Positions 30,378 to 38,368 of a stretch of 64,000 nucleotides of DNA are shown here, one piece after another; the stretch's first letter is position 1, and the number at the start of each line of letters is the position of its first letter. A program made the translations under genes and the position numbers. The notes under the pieces are model-generated. The model made no database searches and was not told the DNA's origin. It saw nothing but the letters and a program-made list of their open reading frames with translations. This stretch comes from Mesorhizobium koreense (GTDB taxonomy: Bacteria > Pseudomonadota > Alphaproteobacteria > Rhizobiales > Rhizobiaceae). The stretch lies in assembly GCF_031656215.1 (NCBI RefSeq), contig NZ_CP134228.1, positions 1,612,001 through 1,676,000 on the forward strand. Direction: 5' to 3'.

Positions 30378-30461
30378 TCAGAGGCGTTCGCTGGCGATGC
30401 CGTAGAGGGCCAGAAGGACGAAGACGCCGAGGCCGATCGCCAGCATGAGAATGTCGAGCAT
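30378..30461 (-). CDS. Second mini-membrane peptide upstream of kdpF
   Basis: 27-residue peptide MLDILMLAIGLGVFVLLALY followed by GIASERL. A strong GGAGGA lies 8 bp ahead of the ATG on the minus strand, and the stop is 10 bp before the kdpF start, so translation is likely. It has one hydrophobic helix and a C-terminal ERL, superficially like KdpF but without the RPERF end. I know similar short frames ahead of kdpF in some alphaproteobacteria but no assigned function. Confidence 0.7.
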   Translation of the reverse strand: MLDILMLAIGLGVFVLLALYGIASERL

Positions 30462-30745
30462 TGAGCCGTCCTCCATCGGTCCCGGCACGCCGTGCCGATG
30501 ATGGCTGGCGGCGCGGGCCGTGTTCAGGAGGTAGATTTCGGCCGGATGGAATAGGTTTTCGAGAGCAGGCTTGGCTCTCGATCATAGTTTTCTCATATAT
30601 GAAGTGGCGCGGGGTCGGCGGGATGAGGCTGCCGAAATGGCTCCTCAAACCCGGAAAGCCGTAAGCTGGCCTACGGCAATGTAGCCCCGCCTCGAGACCG
30701 GCGCGGCGAAGCCGAGATAGGCTTCTTTGGTCTTGTCCTACAGAG
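30462..30745. promoter_or_regulatory. kdp promoter region
   Basis: This 284-bp gap must carry the kdp promoter, read to the left. It holds an AT-rich patch with the palindrome TCATATATGA (30593-30602) and, on the minus strand, a good -10 hexamer TATGAT (30581-30586) without a matching -35, as expected for an activator-dependent promoter. KdpE binding here is inference. A small hairpin (GCCGTA 30658-30663 with TACGGC 30672-30677), followed by TTT on the minus strand, may end the upstream transporter transcript. Confidence 0.35.
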
Positions 30746-31426
30746 TTAGGCTGCCGCAGCCTCTTCGCGGGCAAAAATCTCCTCGACCTTGGTGGCTATC
30801 GCCCGGCCCAGGTCGAGATTGTTCTCACCCGTGAAGTGGATGCCGTCGCAGCCGTCCGTCGTGATGAAATCGCCGGCATCGAGGAAGTCGACCTTCAGAA
30901 AATCCGCCATGTCGCGATATTGGCGGCCAAGCTCTTTCGACTTTTCGTGCCCCCCTCCGAACATGCCCTGGAAATATGGATGTGGCATCGGCGAAAGCGG
31001 CGGCGGAGCCACAACAAGGCATCCGGGCGCGGGATATGGCGTGCCAACACCACCGGCGCTGGTCAGCACCTGACCCACGAGCTTCGCCATTCCGTAGGCG
31101 ATGTCATAGGGCGTGCGGTTGTAATAGGGTTTCGTGTCGTTCGTACCCAGCATGATGATGACCAGATCGAGCGGCAAATGGCTGGCGATCGCGGAGGGTA
31201 GGTAGTGGCTACCGTTCAGGCGGGGATCGTTGGGGTCGTCGGCGCTCGTGGTCCGGGCGCTCAGCCCCTCCTCAACGACAATGTATCCTTCACCCAGCAC
31301 GGCGGCCATGGCGCCTGTCCAGCGCTGTTCGAAAGGATAGCGAAGGGTCGGTGACCCCTCCTTGACGGGAATCCATCCCCAGGTCAGCGAGTCGCCGTAA
31401 CACAGAATGGACTTTTGCTTCGACAT
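30746..31426 (-). CDS. SGNH hydrolase, MsAcT/aryl-esterase type (copy A)
   Basis: 226-residue esterase or acyltransferase with the four SGNH blocks: GDSLTWG (Ser13), the GLSARTT segment (block II region), MLGTND (Asn) and DGIHF (Asp and His). The long insert CLVVAPPPLSPMPHPYF and the NGSHYLPS stretch resemble Mycobacterium smegmatis AcT, an octameric enzyme able to transfer acyl groups in water. The ATG at 31426 has GGAGG 7 bp upstream; no signal peptide, so cytoplasmic. It is the last gene of the ribose-type ABC operon, 29 bp after a permease, so it probably acts on the imported compound. Confidence 0.88.
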   Translation of the reverse strand: MSKQKSILCYGDSLTWGWIPVKEGSPTLRYPFEQRWTGAMAAVLGEGYIVVEEGLSARTTSADDPNDPRLNGSHYLPSAIASHLPLDLVIIMLGTNDTKPYYNRTPYDIAYGMAKLVGQVLTSAGGVGTPYPAPGCLVVAPPPLSPMPHPYFQGMFGGGHEKSKELGRQYRDMADFLKVDFLDAGDFITTDGCDGIHFTGENNLDLGRAIATKVEEIFAREEAAAA

Positions 31427-31455
31427 GGATTCCTCCTCGACTATCATACGATTGG

Positions 31456-32412
31456 TCAGACGGCCTTGGCCGTCCTGACGCCATAAAGGACTGCCGCAAG
31501 CAGGATGATCACACCCTGCGCGATCTGCTTTCCCGGTTCGGGAATTCCGAAGACCGTCATCACCACGAAAAGAAGCGCAAAGGACAGGACGCCGAATATC
31601 GGTCCCCACACGCCCCCGTCGCCTCGGCCGAAAGTAACCCCGCCAAGAATGGTCGCTGCCACGGCGAGGATCGGCAGATCGAGGCCCACGCGAACGCTGC
31701 CGACCGAGATCGAAGCGGTCTGGACCAGCGCGGCAATGCCGGCGATCAGACCTGCGATCGTATGCGCCAGGATAACGGTACGCTGGACCGGGACCCCGGA
31801 GAAATAGGCCGCCTCGGCATTCTCTCCGACTGCGGTCACGAAGCGACCGAAGACCGCGCGGGAAAGAAACAGCCACATGAGCAGGGCTATGCCGAACCAG
31901 AAGACGACCGGCGTCGGGACGGATCCTAACCGCGTGTTGTAGATTTCGCCGAAATAGGCCGGCACGTCGCCGGGCGGACTGCCGCCGGCAAAGAACTGCA
32001 CGACGCCGATCAGTATAATGCTGACCGCAAGCGTCACGATCACCGCCGAAACGCGTCGCTTGGCAACCATCCAGCCATTGAAGAGACCGACCAGCGTCCC
32101 GATCACGATCGCCAGCACCACGAAGAACGATAGATGTGCGCCGGGAAAGGTACTGGAGGAAATGAAGTAGTTGACCAGCAGGATAACGCCGCCGCCCGAA
32201 AGGTCGATGCTCCGTACCTTCATGACGAGAAGCTGGCCGAGAACGAGGATTCCCAGCGGGACGACCTGCCGGATGAATATCCCCATCACGTTGACATTGA
32301 GCATGTTTGGTCGCGCGGACCACAAGATGATGAGCAGCAACGCGAACACGACGTAAGACGGCGGTATCTTGAGAACTCGCTGAACGGCCCCGGATTTGAG
32401 GATGCCCGTCAT
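31456..32412 (-). CDS. Ribose-type ABC transporter permease (second)
   Basis: 318-residue inner-membrane permease of the BPD_transp_2 (RbsC/YtfT) family, mostly hydrophobic with 8-10 helices. The family signature is the segment TILGGVTFGRGDGGVWGPIFG near residues 250-270 and the selectivity-like SIDLSGGGV. The ATG at 32412 lies 2 bp from the stop of the first permease, implying strict coupling; a longer frame to the left of it overlaps that gene and was dropped. Two different permeases suggest a heterodimeric channel. Confidence 0.88.
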   Translation of the reverse strand: MTGILKSGAVQRVLKIPPSYVVFALLLIILWSARPNMLNVNVMGIFIRQVVPLGILVLGQLLVMKVRSIDLSGGGVILLVNYFISSSTFPGAHLSFFVVLAIVIGTLVGLFNGWMVAKRRVSAVIVTLAVSIILIGVVQFFAGGSPPGDVPAYFGEIYNTRLGSVPTPVVFWFGIALLMWLFLSRAVFGRFVTAVGENAEAAYFSGVPVQRTVILAHTIAGLIAGIAALVQTASISVGSVRVGLDLPILAVAATILGGVTFGRGDGGVWGPIFGVLSFALLFVVMTVFGIPEPGKQIAQGVIILLAAVLYGVRTAKAV

Positions 32413-32414
32413 CC

Positions 32415-33377
32415 TTACAGCCCCATCTTCCTGCGGGTCTGCACCGCGACGACGAGGAGCAGGATGCCGCCCTGGATCGCGGTTTGGACGAACGGACTCA
32501 CGTTCAGAAGCGTCATTCCGTTCGACAGAAGAGCCAGAACGAATGCGCCGATCACCGTGCCATGCAGGCTGCCGATGCCACCCGATAATTGGGTTCCCCC
32601 AATGGCGACCGCGGTGATCGCATTGAGTTCGTACCCGTTGCCCACCGCGGGATCGCCCGAGACGATCCGGCCGGCCAGGAATATGCCCGCGGCCGCGGCG
32701 AAGCACGCCGAGGCAACGTAGGCCAGGATCACGTTGCGCCTGACCCTTATGCCCACATTGCGCGCCGCGTCTTCCATCCCGGAGGCGACACCGCCGCCGA
32801 TGGCGAACAGATGCAGGCCGTAGCGGGATCTGTAGAGGAGTTTCCAGGCGATCAGGATAGTGACGACAACCCAACAGACCTGCATGGGGACGCCCAGGAA
32901 GGTTCCGCTTACCGAATCGATGACGATGCGAGGAACGGAGCCGCCCGCCACGGGCCTCAGGACGAGCGTGACGCCGAGGATGATGTACTGCATGGCGAGC
33001 GTGGCAATGATGGGATGCACATTCAGGCGTGCTACCGCGATCCCGTTCGTGAACCCGATCAATGCGGCGAGCAGGAACACGGCCGGGATCAGGATGTAGG
33101 CGGGGCCGCCGAGCGCGAGGATCGCGGTCGTAAAGCTGATCACCGAGCCGACCGACAGATCCAGCCCTCCGACCAGCACCACAAACATCTGCCCGACCGC
33201 CGTGATGATCAGAGGCATCGCCTGCGCCAGGAGATTGAACAGATTGTCCGGCCTCAGCATGTGGTCGGTGCGGATGGTCAGGAAGAGGATGATGGCCAAT
33301 GCCATTAGTAGCGGCAGGGCCCAGAGCCCCTGACGGCTCTGAGGGCCTGTCATGATGTTGAAAAGAGCCTGCTTCAT
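32415..33377 (-). CDS. Ribose-type ABC transporter permease (first)
   Basis: 320-residue permease of the same family, with GGLDLSVGSVISFTTAILA near residues 70-88, NGIAVARLNVHPIIATLAMQYI, and the cytoplasmic coupling region AVAIGGTQLSGGIGSLHGTVIGA. It begins 27 bp after the ATPase gene. The pair of permeases recalls the E. coli ytfT/yjfF arrangement for a furanose sugar, but the substrate here is not known. Confidence 0.9.
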   Translation of the reverse strand: MKQALFNIMTGPQSRQGLWALPLLMALAIILFLTIRTDHMLRPDNLFNLLAQAMPLIITAVGQMFVVLVGGLDLSVGSVISFTTAILALGGPAYILIPAVFLLAALIGFTNGIAVARLNVHPIIATLAMQYIILGVTLVLRPVAGGSVPRIVIDSVSGTFLGVPMQVCWVVVTILIAWKLLYRSRYGLHLFAIGGGVASGMEDAARNVGIRVRRNVILAYVASACFAAAAGIFLAGRIVSGDPAVGNGYELNAITAVAIGGTQLSGGIGSLHGTVIGAFVLALLSNGMTLLNVSPFVQTAIQGGILLLVVAVQTRRKMGL

Positions 33378-33403
33378 GGGTGCGCCATCGACATCGGCAA
33401 GCC

Positions 33404-34897
33404 TCAGGCGCTCAAGGCTGCGTCTAGGATGTTGTGCTCGGTGGCGCTGCCGGCCGGCATTTCCGCCACGATCGTATTCTCGTGCACGACGTACAGTCGA
33501 TCGCAGAGGCCGATCATCTCCACCGTGTCTCTCGACAGGACGAGGACGGCGCCGCCGCGGGCGGCGAAATCACGCAGGAGCTTGTAGATTTCGGATTTGG
33601 CTCCAACGTCGACACCTCGCGTCGGCTCCTCGACGATCAGCATTTCCAGATCCGCGGCAAGATACCTGCCAAGGAGCACCTTCTGCTGATTGCCGCCCGA
33701 CAGCGAATTGACGGTCATCGAGGCGCCCGACGCGCGAACATTCAGCCTGGTCATCGTCTCGGCGATGATCCTGCGATAGAGCTTGGCGGCCGAGAATTCG
33801 TTGCATTGGGCGTCCAGCCCGATCGCGATGTTGTAGGAAATGGGCAGGGCCAGAAACAGCCCTTCTTCCTTGCGATCCTCGGGCACGAACCCGACGCCCA
33901 GGGACCTGAGCTTACGAATTCCCGAGGAAGGCGGCACCGGCAGCGGCAGCTTTTTCCCCTTGATGGTCACGGTGGCGCCGAAGGGTTGGAAGTGCCCGAA
34001 GAGGGAGCGGACAAATTTCTGTTGACCCTGGCCTTCAAGTCCCGCCATGCCGATGATCTCACCTCTGTGGACCGTCAGCGAGAACGGTTTCGTCGTTGCT
34101 CCGATCCTGAAGTCCGTGATCTCGACAAGAGCATCTCCCGTTGCCTGCGCGCGGTCGGGAAACAGGTCCTGGAGTTCACGGCCGACCATCATGGCGATGA
34201 GCGAGGCGGGGGTCATTCCCGACAACGGCCGCGTGCCGACGAGTTTCCCGTCCTTGAGTACGGTCACCGTATCGCAGATCTCGAATATCTCGTTCATTCT
34301 GTGCGAGATGTAGACGATGGCCTTGCCGGCATCGCGCAGGCGTCGAATGTGCTTGTTCAGGATTTCGACATCGGCGGCGTTCAGGGCGGCGGTGGGCTCA
34401 TCGAGGATGAAGACGGAGGCGTCGGCCTTGATGCCATGGGCGATTTCCACGAATTGCCGCTCGGCGATGGAGAGTTCGGAGACCAGCGTTTCAGGCGCCA
34501 GGCTTAGGCCCAGGTCAACCAACGCGCCTTTCGTCTCAGCATTCATGCGGCGGTAGTCGATGGAGCCGAAGCGGCGACGGGGTTCCCGGCCCAGGAACAG
34601 GTTTTCCGCGATTGTCAGGTTCGGGAGCAGCGAAAGTTCCTGGAATACGGTGGAGATGCCGGCTTCGAGCGCTTCCCTGGGATTGGCAAAGGAAATATTG
34701 CGGCCGTTCTGGTAGATTTCTCCGCCGTCGGGCTGATGCACGCCCGCCAGTATCTTCATCAGCGTCGATTTGCCCGCGCCGTTCTCGCCCATCAGCGCGT
34801 GGACCGAGCCGGGGCGAAGCTCCAGTGAAACGCGATCCAGCGCGAGGCTGCCGCCGAATGATTTGGAGATATCCGATAGTTCAATCAGAGCGGCCAT
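33404..34897 (-). CDS. Sugar ABC transporter ATPase, duplicated (RbsA/MglA type)
   Basis: 497-residue fused double ATPase that energises a ribose-type importer. The first cassette is complete: Walker A GENGAGKSTLMK, signature ELSIAERQFVEIAHG and Walker B FILDEPTAALN. The second, as in the family, has a degenerate Walker A (PLPVPPSSGIRKL region) and a signature LSGGNQQKVLLGRYL with Walker B MLIVEEPTRGVDVGAK. The ATG at 34897 (MAALIELSD) is preferred to a TTG at 34948. It follows the binding-protein gene across an 84-bp gap that contains a strong hairpin. Confidence 0.92.
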   Translation of the reverse strand: MAALIELSDISKSFGGSLALDRVSLELRPGSVHALMGENGAGKSTLMKILAGVHQPDGGEIYQNGRNISFANPREALEAGISTVFQELSLLPNLTIAENLFLGREPRRRFGSIDYRRMNAETKGALVDLGLSLAPETLVSELSIAERQFVEIAHGIKADASVFILDEPTAALNAADVEILNKHIRRLRDAGKAIVYISHRMNEIFEICDTVTVLKDGKLVGTRPLSGMTPASLIAMMVGRELQDLFPDRAQATGDALVEITDFRIGATTKPFSLTVHRGEIIGMAGLEGQGQQKFVRSLFGHFQPFGATVTIKGKKLPLPVPPSSGIRKLRSLGVGFVPEDRKEEGLFLALPISYNIAIGLDAQCNEFSAAKLYRRIIAETMTRLNVRASGASMTVNSLSGGNQQKVLLGRYLAADLEMLIVEEPTRGVDVGAKSEIYKLLRDFAARGGAVLVLSRDTVEMIGLCDRLYVVHENTIVAEMPAGSATEHNILDAALSA

Positions 34898-34933
34898 CGC
34901 CAACTGCCCGTTCAGGTCGATTCCAGCCTCATG

Positions 34934-34962
34934 CCGGTCGCCGGACAATAGCCGGCGACCGG
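34934..34962 (-). other. Stem-loop between binding-protein and ATPase genes
   Basis: CCGGTCGCCGG (34934-34944) pairs perfectly with CCGGCGACCGG (34952-34962) across a 7-base loop. There is no T run on either side. Position and strength fit an RNA processing or stabilising element that keeps the binding-protein message more abundant than the membrane components; that role is inferred from other ABC operons. Confidence 0.7.
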
Positions 34963-34981
34963 GGTAGACCTTGGGAGGCGC

Positions 34982-36073
34982 TTACTTCTTGCCGTAGAAC
35001 TGCTTCAGCTGCTCTTCGGAAAGCTGCGAGGGCCACCAGACATTCGCCGACAGATCGTCGCGATAGTATTTCTTGGCCTTGTCGAGATCCCAGCCGTCCG
35101 GGTTGTAGTCGTAGTGCTTGTAGAGCGACTTGCCCTCGAGGAGGTCCACGGCCGCGACAATACCGGCTGCGCCCTGATCGGGACCATATTCAGGTGCGAT
35201 CGACTTGAACCCCTCCTTGATCCACAGTCCGAAGAATCCGTTATTGCCCTCACCTGAAATCGGCGGGATCGGCGTGCCGAATTGCTTGAACACGTCCACG
35301 CATGCCCTGGTCATGTCCGCGCCGGACGACCATATGGCGTCGACGTTGGGATTGCTCAGATAGAGCGTCTCGCAAACCTTCTTGGCCTTGTCGTATTGCC
35401 AATAGCCGTATTCCTCGGCGGCGATCTTGATATCGCTGCCCTTGAGGGCCTGCACGAGGCCGTTGTAACGGTTGATGTCCTCGGGATGTCCCGGATAGCC
35501 GCGCAGCACCCAGATATTACCCTTGCCGCCAAGCGTCTTGACGATGAAATCGCCCATGACCTTGCCGAAATGTTCGGCGCCGCCCTGGATCTCGGTCGTA
35601 TAGGCGTCCGTCTTTACGCGACCGGTGTGCAGGATCACCGGAATCCCCGCGGCAACCGCTCTTTCCATCGCGGCGTCCGCGGATGTCGGCGTGACCGGCT
35701 GCACGATGATCGCGTCGACATGCTGCGCGATCAGATCGTCGATGTCCGACACCTGCTTGTTCTGGTCGAGATTGGCATCGAGCAGGACGAACTTCTTGAT
35801 GCACTTCTCCCTGTCCGCTGCGGCCTTCGCTTCATGCGCCACCTGAACTGTCCAGGTGTTGGCGTTCACGCCGAAATCGCTCATGCCGATGACCCAGCCG
35901 CAGGGCTTCTTGAATTTGCCCGCCTCGGTTACCGGATTGTCCCCTGTCCTGGCTGTCAGTCCGGGCTTGATGTCGCTGCCTGCGACTGCGTCGGCGGCGT
36001 AGGACGAGGCGACGGGCGCAAGTAGCATCGCGGTCAGCAAGCCTGCGACGGCCAGGGGTATTTTCGCAATCAT
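34982..36073 (-). CDS. Sugar ABC transporter periplasmic substrate-binding protein
   Basis: 363-residue secreted binding protein of the Peripla_BP_4 (ribose/galactose) family. The Sec signal is MIAKIPLAVAGLLTAMLLAP with cleavage likely after SSYA. The mature domain has GWVIGMSDFGVNANTWTVQ, the DIDDLIAQHVDAIIVQPVTPTSADAAMERAVAAGIPV hinge region and VDAIWSSGADMTRACVDVF, typical of type I binding folds. It is the first gene of the operon, next to the divergent promoter. Ligand unknown; the aromatic-rich mouth (W, Y, F) is compatible with a sugar. Confidence 0.9.
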   Translation of the reverse strand: MIAKIPLAVAGLLTAMLLAPVASSYAADAVAGSDIKPGLTARTGDNPVTEAGKFKKPCGWVIGMSDFGVNANTWTVQVAHEAKAAADREKCIKKFVLLDANLDQNKQVSDIDDLIAQHVDAIIVQPVTPTSADAAMERAVAAGIPVILHTGRVKTDAYTTEIQGGAEHFGKVMGDFIVKTLGGKGNIWVLRGYPGHPEDINRYNGLVQALKGSDIKIAAEEYGYWQYDKAKKVCETLYLSNPNVDAIWSSGADMTRACVDVFKQFGTPIPPISGEGNNGFFGLWIKEGFKSIAPEYGPDQGAAGIVAAVDLLEGKSLYKHYDYNPDGWDLDKAKKYYRDDLSANVWWPSQLSEEQLKQFYGKK

Positions 36074-36444
36074 TGAGTTTCCTCCCTTGGTTTAGGCTCG
36101 AATAGACGCCCGTCCATCCCGGCAAGGCACACGGTCCCTGCAATCATCGATGGAGTACGGGCCAAGCATGGCCGCCGACCTGTGGCGAGCCGAAAGCAAA
36201 ACGGTTTCCTTTACGGACCATTGGGTTCGTAAAACGGCGCACGCAGGATTGGCGGGGAACCTCCTCCCTTATCCATCCAGAACCACGATCCGGCTTGCAT
36301 GTCAATAGTTATTCAGATTGAATGATTATCTCATGCGCTTGTTTTGGCGGTAGAGCGATGCCATGTATGCTTACCCGATTCCTGAACGAGCTATTCCGCT
36401 AAGTGGCTGCTTCCATGTGCCATTCACGGGAGGGAGCGCACCAT
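36074..36444. promoter_or_regulatory. Divergent promoter region of the carbohydrate locus
   Basis: These 371 bp separate the ABC importer (left, minus) from the SGNH-ROK genes (right, plus). Besides the palindrome at 36210-36233 there is an AT-rich patch at about 36295-36330 (including TTCA-GAT-TGAA at 36312-36322) that could be a promoter for the right-hand genes. No gene is seen. Confidence 0.5.
36210..36233. promoter_or_regulatory. 24-bp palindrome, candidate ROK operator
   Basis: TTTACGGACC (36210-36219) and GGTTCGTAAA (36224-36233) are inverted repeats of 10 bp with one mismatch, separated by ATTG. It is central in the divergent promoter of the ABC importer and the SGNH-ROK pair, where a local repressor would be expected to bind. 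Confidence 0.6.
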
Positions 36445-37086
36445 ATGCATGCCGTGCTGTGCTTCGGCGACTCTAATACCCATGGCCAGATGCCGGGCGG
36501 CTCTCCGCTCGACCGCTATAGTTACGATCAGCGTTGGCCGGGGGTTCTTCAACGAGAACTGGGTCCGAAATGGCATGTCATCGAAGAGGGCCTTAGCGGC
36601 AGGACGACCGTCCGCGACGATCCTATCGAAGGCGCTGCCAAGAACGGCCGGACGTATCTACGCCCCTGCGTCATGAGCCATGCGCCGCTCGACCTCATCA
36701 TAATCATGTTGGGGACGAACGATCTGAAGGCCCGCTTCAACCAGCCGGCATCCGAGGTTGCGATGGGCATCGGGTGCCTCGTTCACGATATCAGGGAACT
36801 GGCGCCCGGCCCCGGCGGCCTCGCCCCAGAAATCATGGTGGTCGCACCACCGCCCATGCTCGACGACATCAAGGAATGGGAGCAGATCTTCAAGAACGCG
36901 CAGCCGAAGTCACGGGAACTCGCGCTGCAGTTCGAGGTAATCGCCGATTCTCTTGAAATCCACTTCTTCGACGCAGGCCTGGTCGTCCAATGCGACCAGT
37001 CCGACGGTTTTCATATCAATGCGGAGGCCCATGAAAAACTTGGTGTGGCGCTGGCCCGCGAAGTGGAAGCGATAGGCTGGAAATGA
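36445..37086 (+). CDS. SGNH hydrolase, MsAcT-related (copy B)
   Basis: 213-residue cytoplasmic esterase or acyltransferase. The blocks are GDSNTHG (Ser10, with Asn in place of Leu), GLSGRTT, MLGTND and SDGFHINAEAH (catalytic Asp and His). The ATG at 36445 follows GGGAGGGAG. It shares order and motifs with copy A but differs in the GDSN and GRTT variants, so the two are not a recent duplication. It is divergent from the ABC importer and is probably co-transcribed with the ROK gene 69 bp downstream. Confidence 0.87.
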   Translation: MHAVLCFGDSNTHGQMPGGSPLDRYSYDQRWPGVLQRELGPKWHVIEEGLSGRTTVRDDPIEGAAKNGRTYLRPCVMSHAPLDLIIIMLGTNDLKARFNQPASEVAMGIGCLVHDIRELAPGPGGLAPEIMVVAPPPMLDDIKEWEQIFKNAQPKSRELALQFEVIADSLEIHFFDAGLVVQCDQSDGFHINAEAHEKLGVALAREVEAIGWK

Positions 37087-37155
37087 TCGTGCTTCCGAGC
37101 GGGCCATATTCCACCTTGCCGGTGTCGGGCAATTCATCGCGCGGGAGTGGTGGTC

Positions 37156-38247
37156 ATGCCTGACATGCGTTTCGCGCCGCCCAACCCGCTGCGCATAGCG
37201 GACCGCGCCACCGGCCTCAACGCGGTGAGCGTGCGCAGCCACAACGAACGTCTGGTCCTTTCTCTGCTGCTGCAGAAGGAGGCGACGACGCGCCTGGAGA
37301 TCGGGGAGCGCACGGGGCTCTCGGCCCAGACCGTGTCCGTGCTCGTCCGGTCGCTGGAGCAAGAAGGGCTCGTGGCCAAGGGCCCGGCTCAACGCGGGCG
37401 GATTGGCCCGCCGACCGTTCCCATCCTGCTCAATCCCGAGGGCGCCTTCTCGGTTGGCATCAGTGTTGGCAGGCGTCATACCGATCTCGTCCTGATCGAT
37501 TTCGTCGGCGAGGTTCGCTTCCACACGACCCTTGCCCACCCCAGGATGGATCCGGACAGCAATCACTCGGAGTTTCTGGAAACGATCCGCGGCGCGATTG
37601 CGATGCTGCCCAAAAACGCACGCGAGCGGCTGGCGGGCGTAGGGCTGGCATTGGCGCACAGCGAAGCCGGCGGCCCGGACGAGGAAGCGTATTTCCGCGC
37701 CCTTCAGGAGGAGATCGAGGCGCAACTCGGAATTTCTCTTTTTATCCAGAACGACGTAACGGCCGCGGCGAGCGGAGAAAGCCTGTTCGGCGTTGCCAAG
37801 CCGCTGACAGACTACATGTTCTTTTATCTCGACGCGAAGCTGCATGGCCGGCTCGTCTTGAACCATCAGATATACAAGGGGAATTCGGACCTGAGCTTCG
37901 ACGTAGGCATCGATGCGCTGGAAGTGGAACTGGCCGCGTACGGCAAATCCCTGGAGCCGCTATGGGACCGTTCGGGAGACTGGTCCGTCTATCAGGACCT
38001 GATCGAGGCCTGGGAAGATCGCCTGGTCGAACAGTTGAGGCAATCGCTCGCCGGCGTGAGGCAGTTTGTCGAGATCGAAGCGGTGGTCCTATCCTCTTAC
38101 GTTCCGCAAAGCATCTGCCGAGGAATTTGCCGGAAGCTCGAATCCTCCGCGCCGGGCCTGGCCGTGATCAACGGAAACCTGAGGCCTTCTCCCAAGGCCG
38201 TAGGTGCGGCAAGCCTGCCCTTGAGTTCCAGGTTCATGATCGAATGA
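37156..38247 (+). CDS. ROK-family transcriptional regulator with degenerate kinase domain
   Basis: 363-residue regulator. The N-terminal winged helix (about 20-80) reads NERLVLSLLLQKEATTRLEIGERTGLSAQTVSVLVRSLEQEGLV. The sugar-kinase-like part has the phosphate-1-like segment GISVGRRHTDLVLID in place of DxGxT, and NDVTAAASGESLFG as in active ROK proteins. It lacks the CxCGxxGC zinc motif and the usual GHxxxxxxGG stretch, so it is unlikely to be a kinase and its effector site may differ. The ATG at 37156 has GGGAG 8 bp upstream. Most likely it controls the adjacent sugar importer. Confidence 0.85.
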   Translation: MPDMRFAPPNPLRIADRATGLNAVSVRSHNERLVLSLLLQKEATTRLEIGERTGLSAQTVSVLVRSLEQEGLVAKGPAQRGRIGPPTVPILLNPEGAFSVGISVGRRHTDLVLIDFVGEVRFHTTLAHPRMDPDSNHSEFLETIRGAIAMLPKNARERLAGVGLALAHSEAGGPDEEAYFRALQEEIEAQLGISLFIQNDVTAAASGESLFGVAKPLTDYMFFYLDAKLHGRLVLNHQIYKGNSDLSFDVGIDALEVELAAYGKSLEPLWDRSGDWSVYQDLIEAWEDRLVEQLRQSLAGVRQFVEIEAVVLSSYVPQSICRGICRKLESSAPGLAVINGNLRPSPKAVGAASLPLSSRFMIE

Positions 38248-38368
38248 CACTGGAATATCTGCCTCAATATTTACCCCCGTGCTGGTCTTTCGTTCGGGCC
38301 AAGTCACTCCTTGACTCTTGCAAAGCTGTGCATCTTAAGTGGAAGTCCATTTATTCGAGGGGAGGAAA

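Noticed and set aside
22229-30461. kdp operon as a genomic island inserted at tRNA-Arg(CCU)
   Set aside because: No integrase, no repeated tRNA 3' end seen at the far side, and no obvious change of base composition compared with the surroundings.
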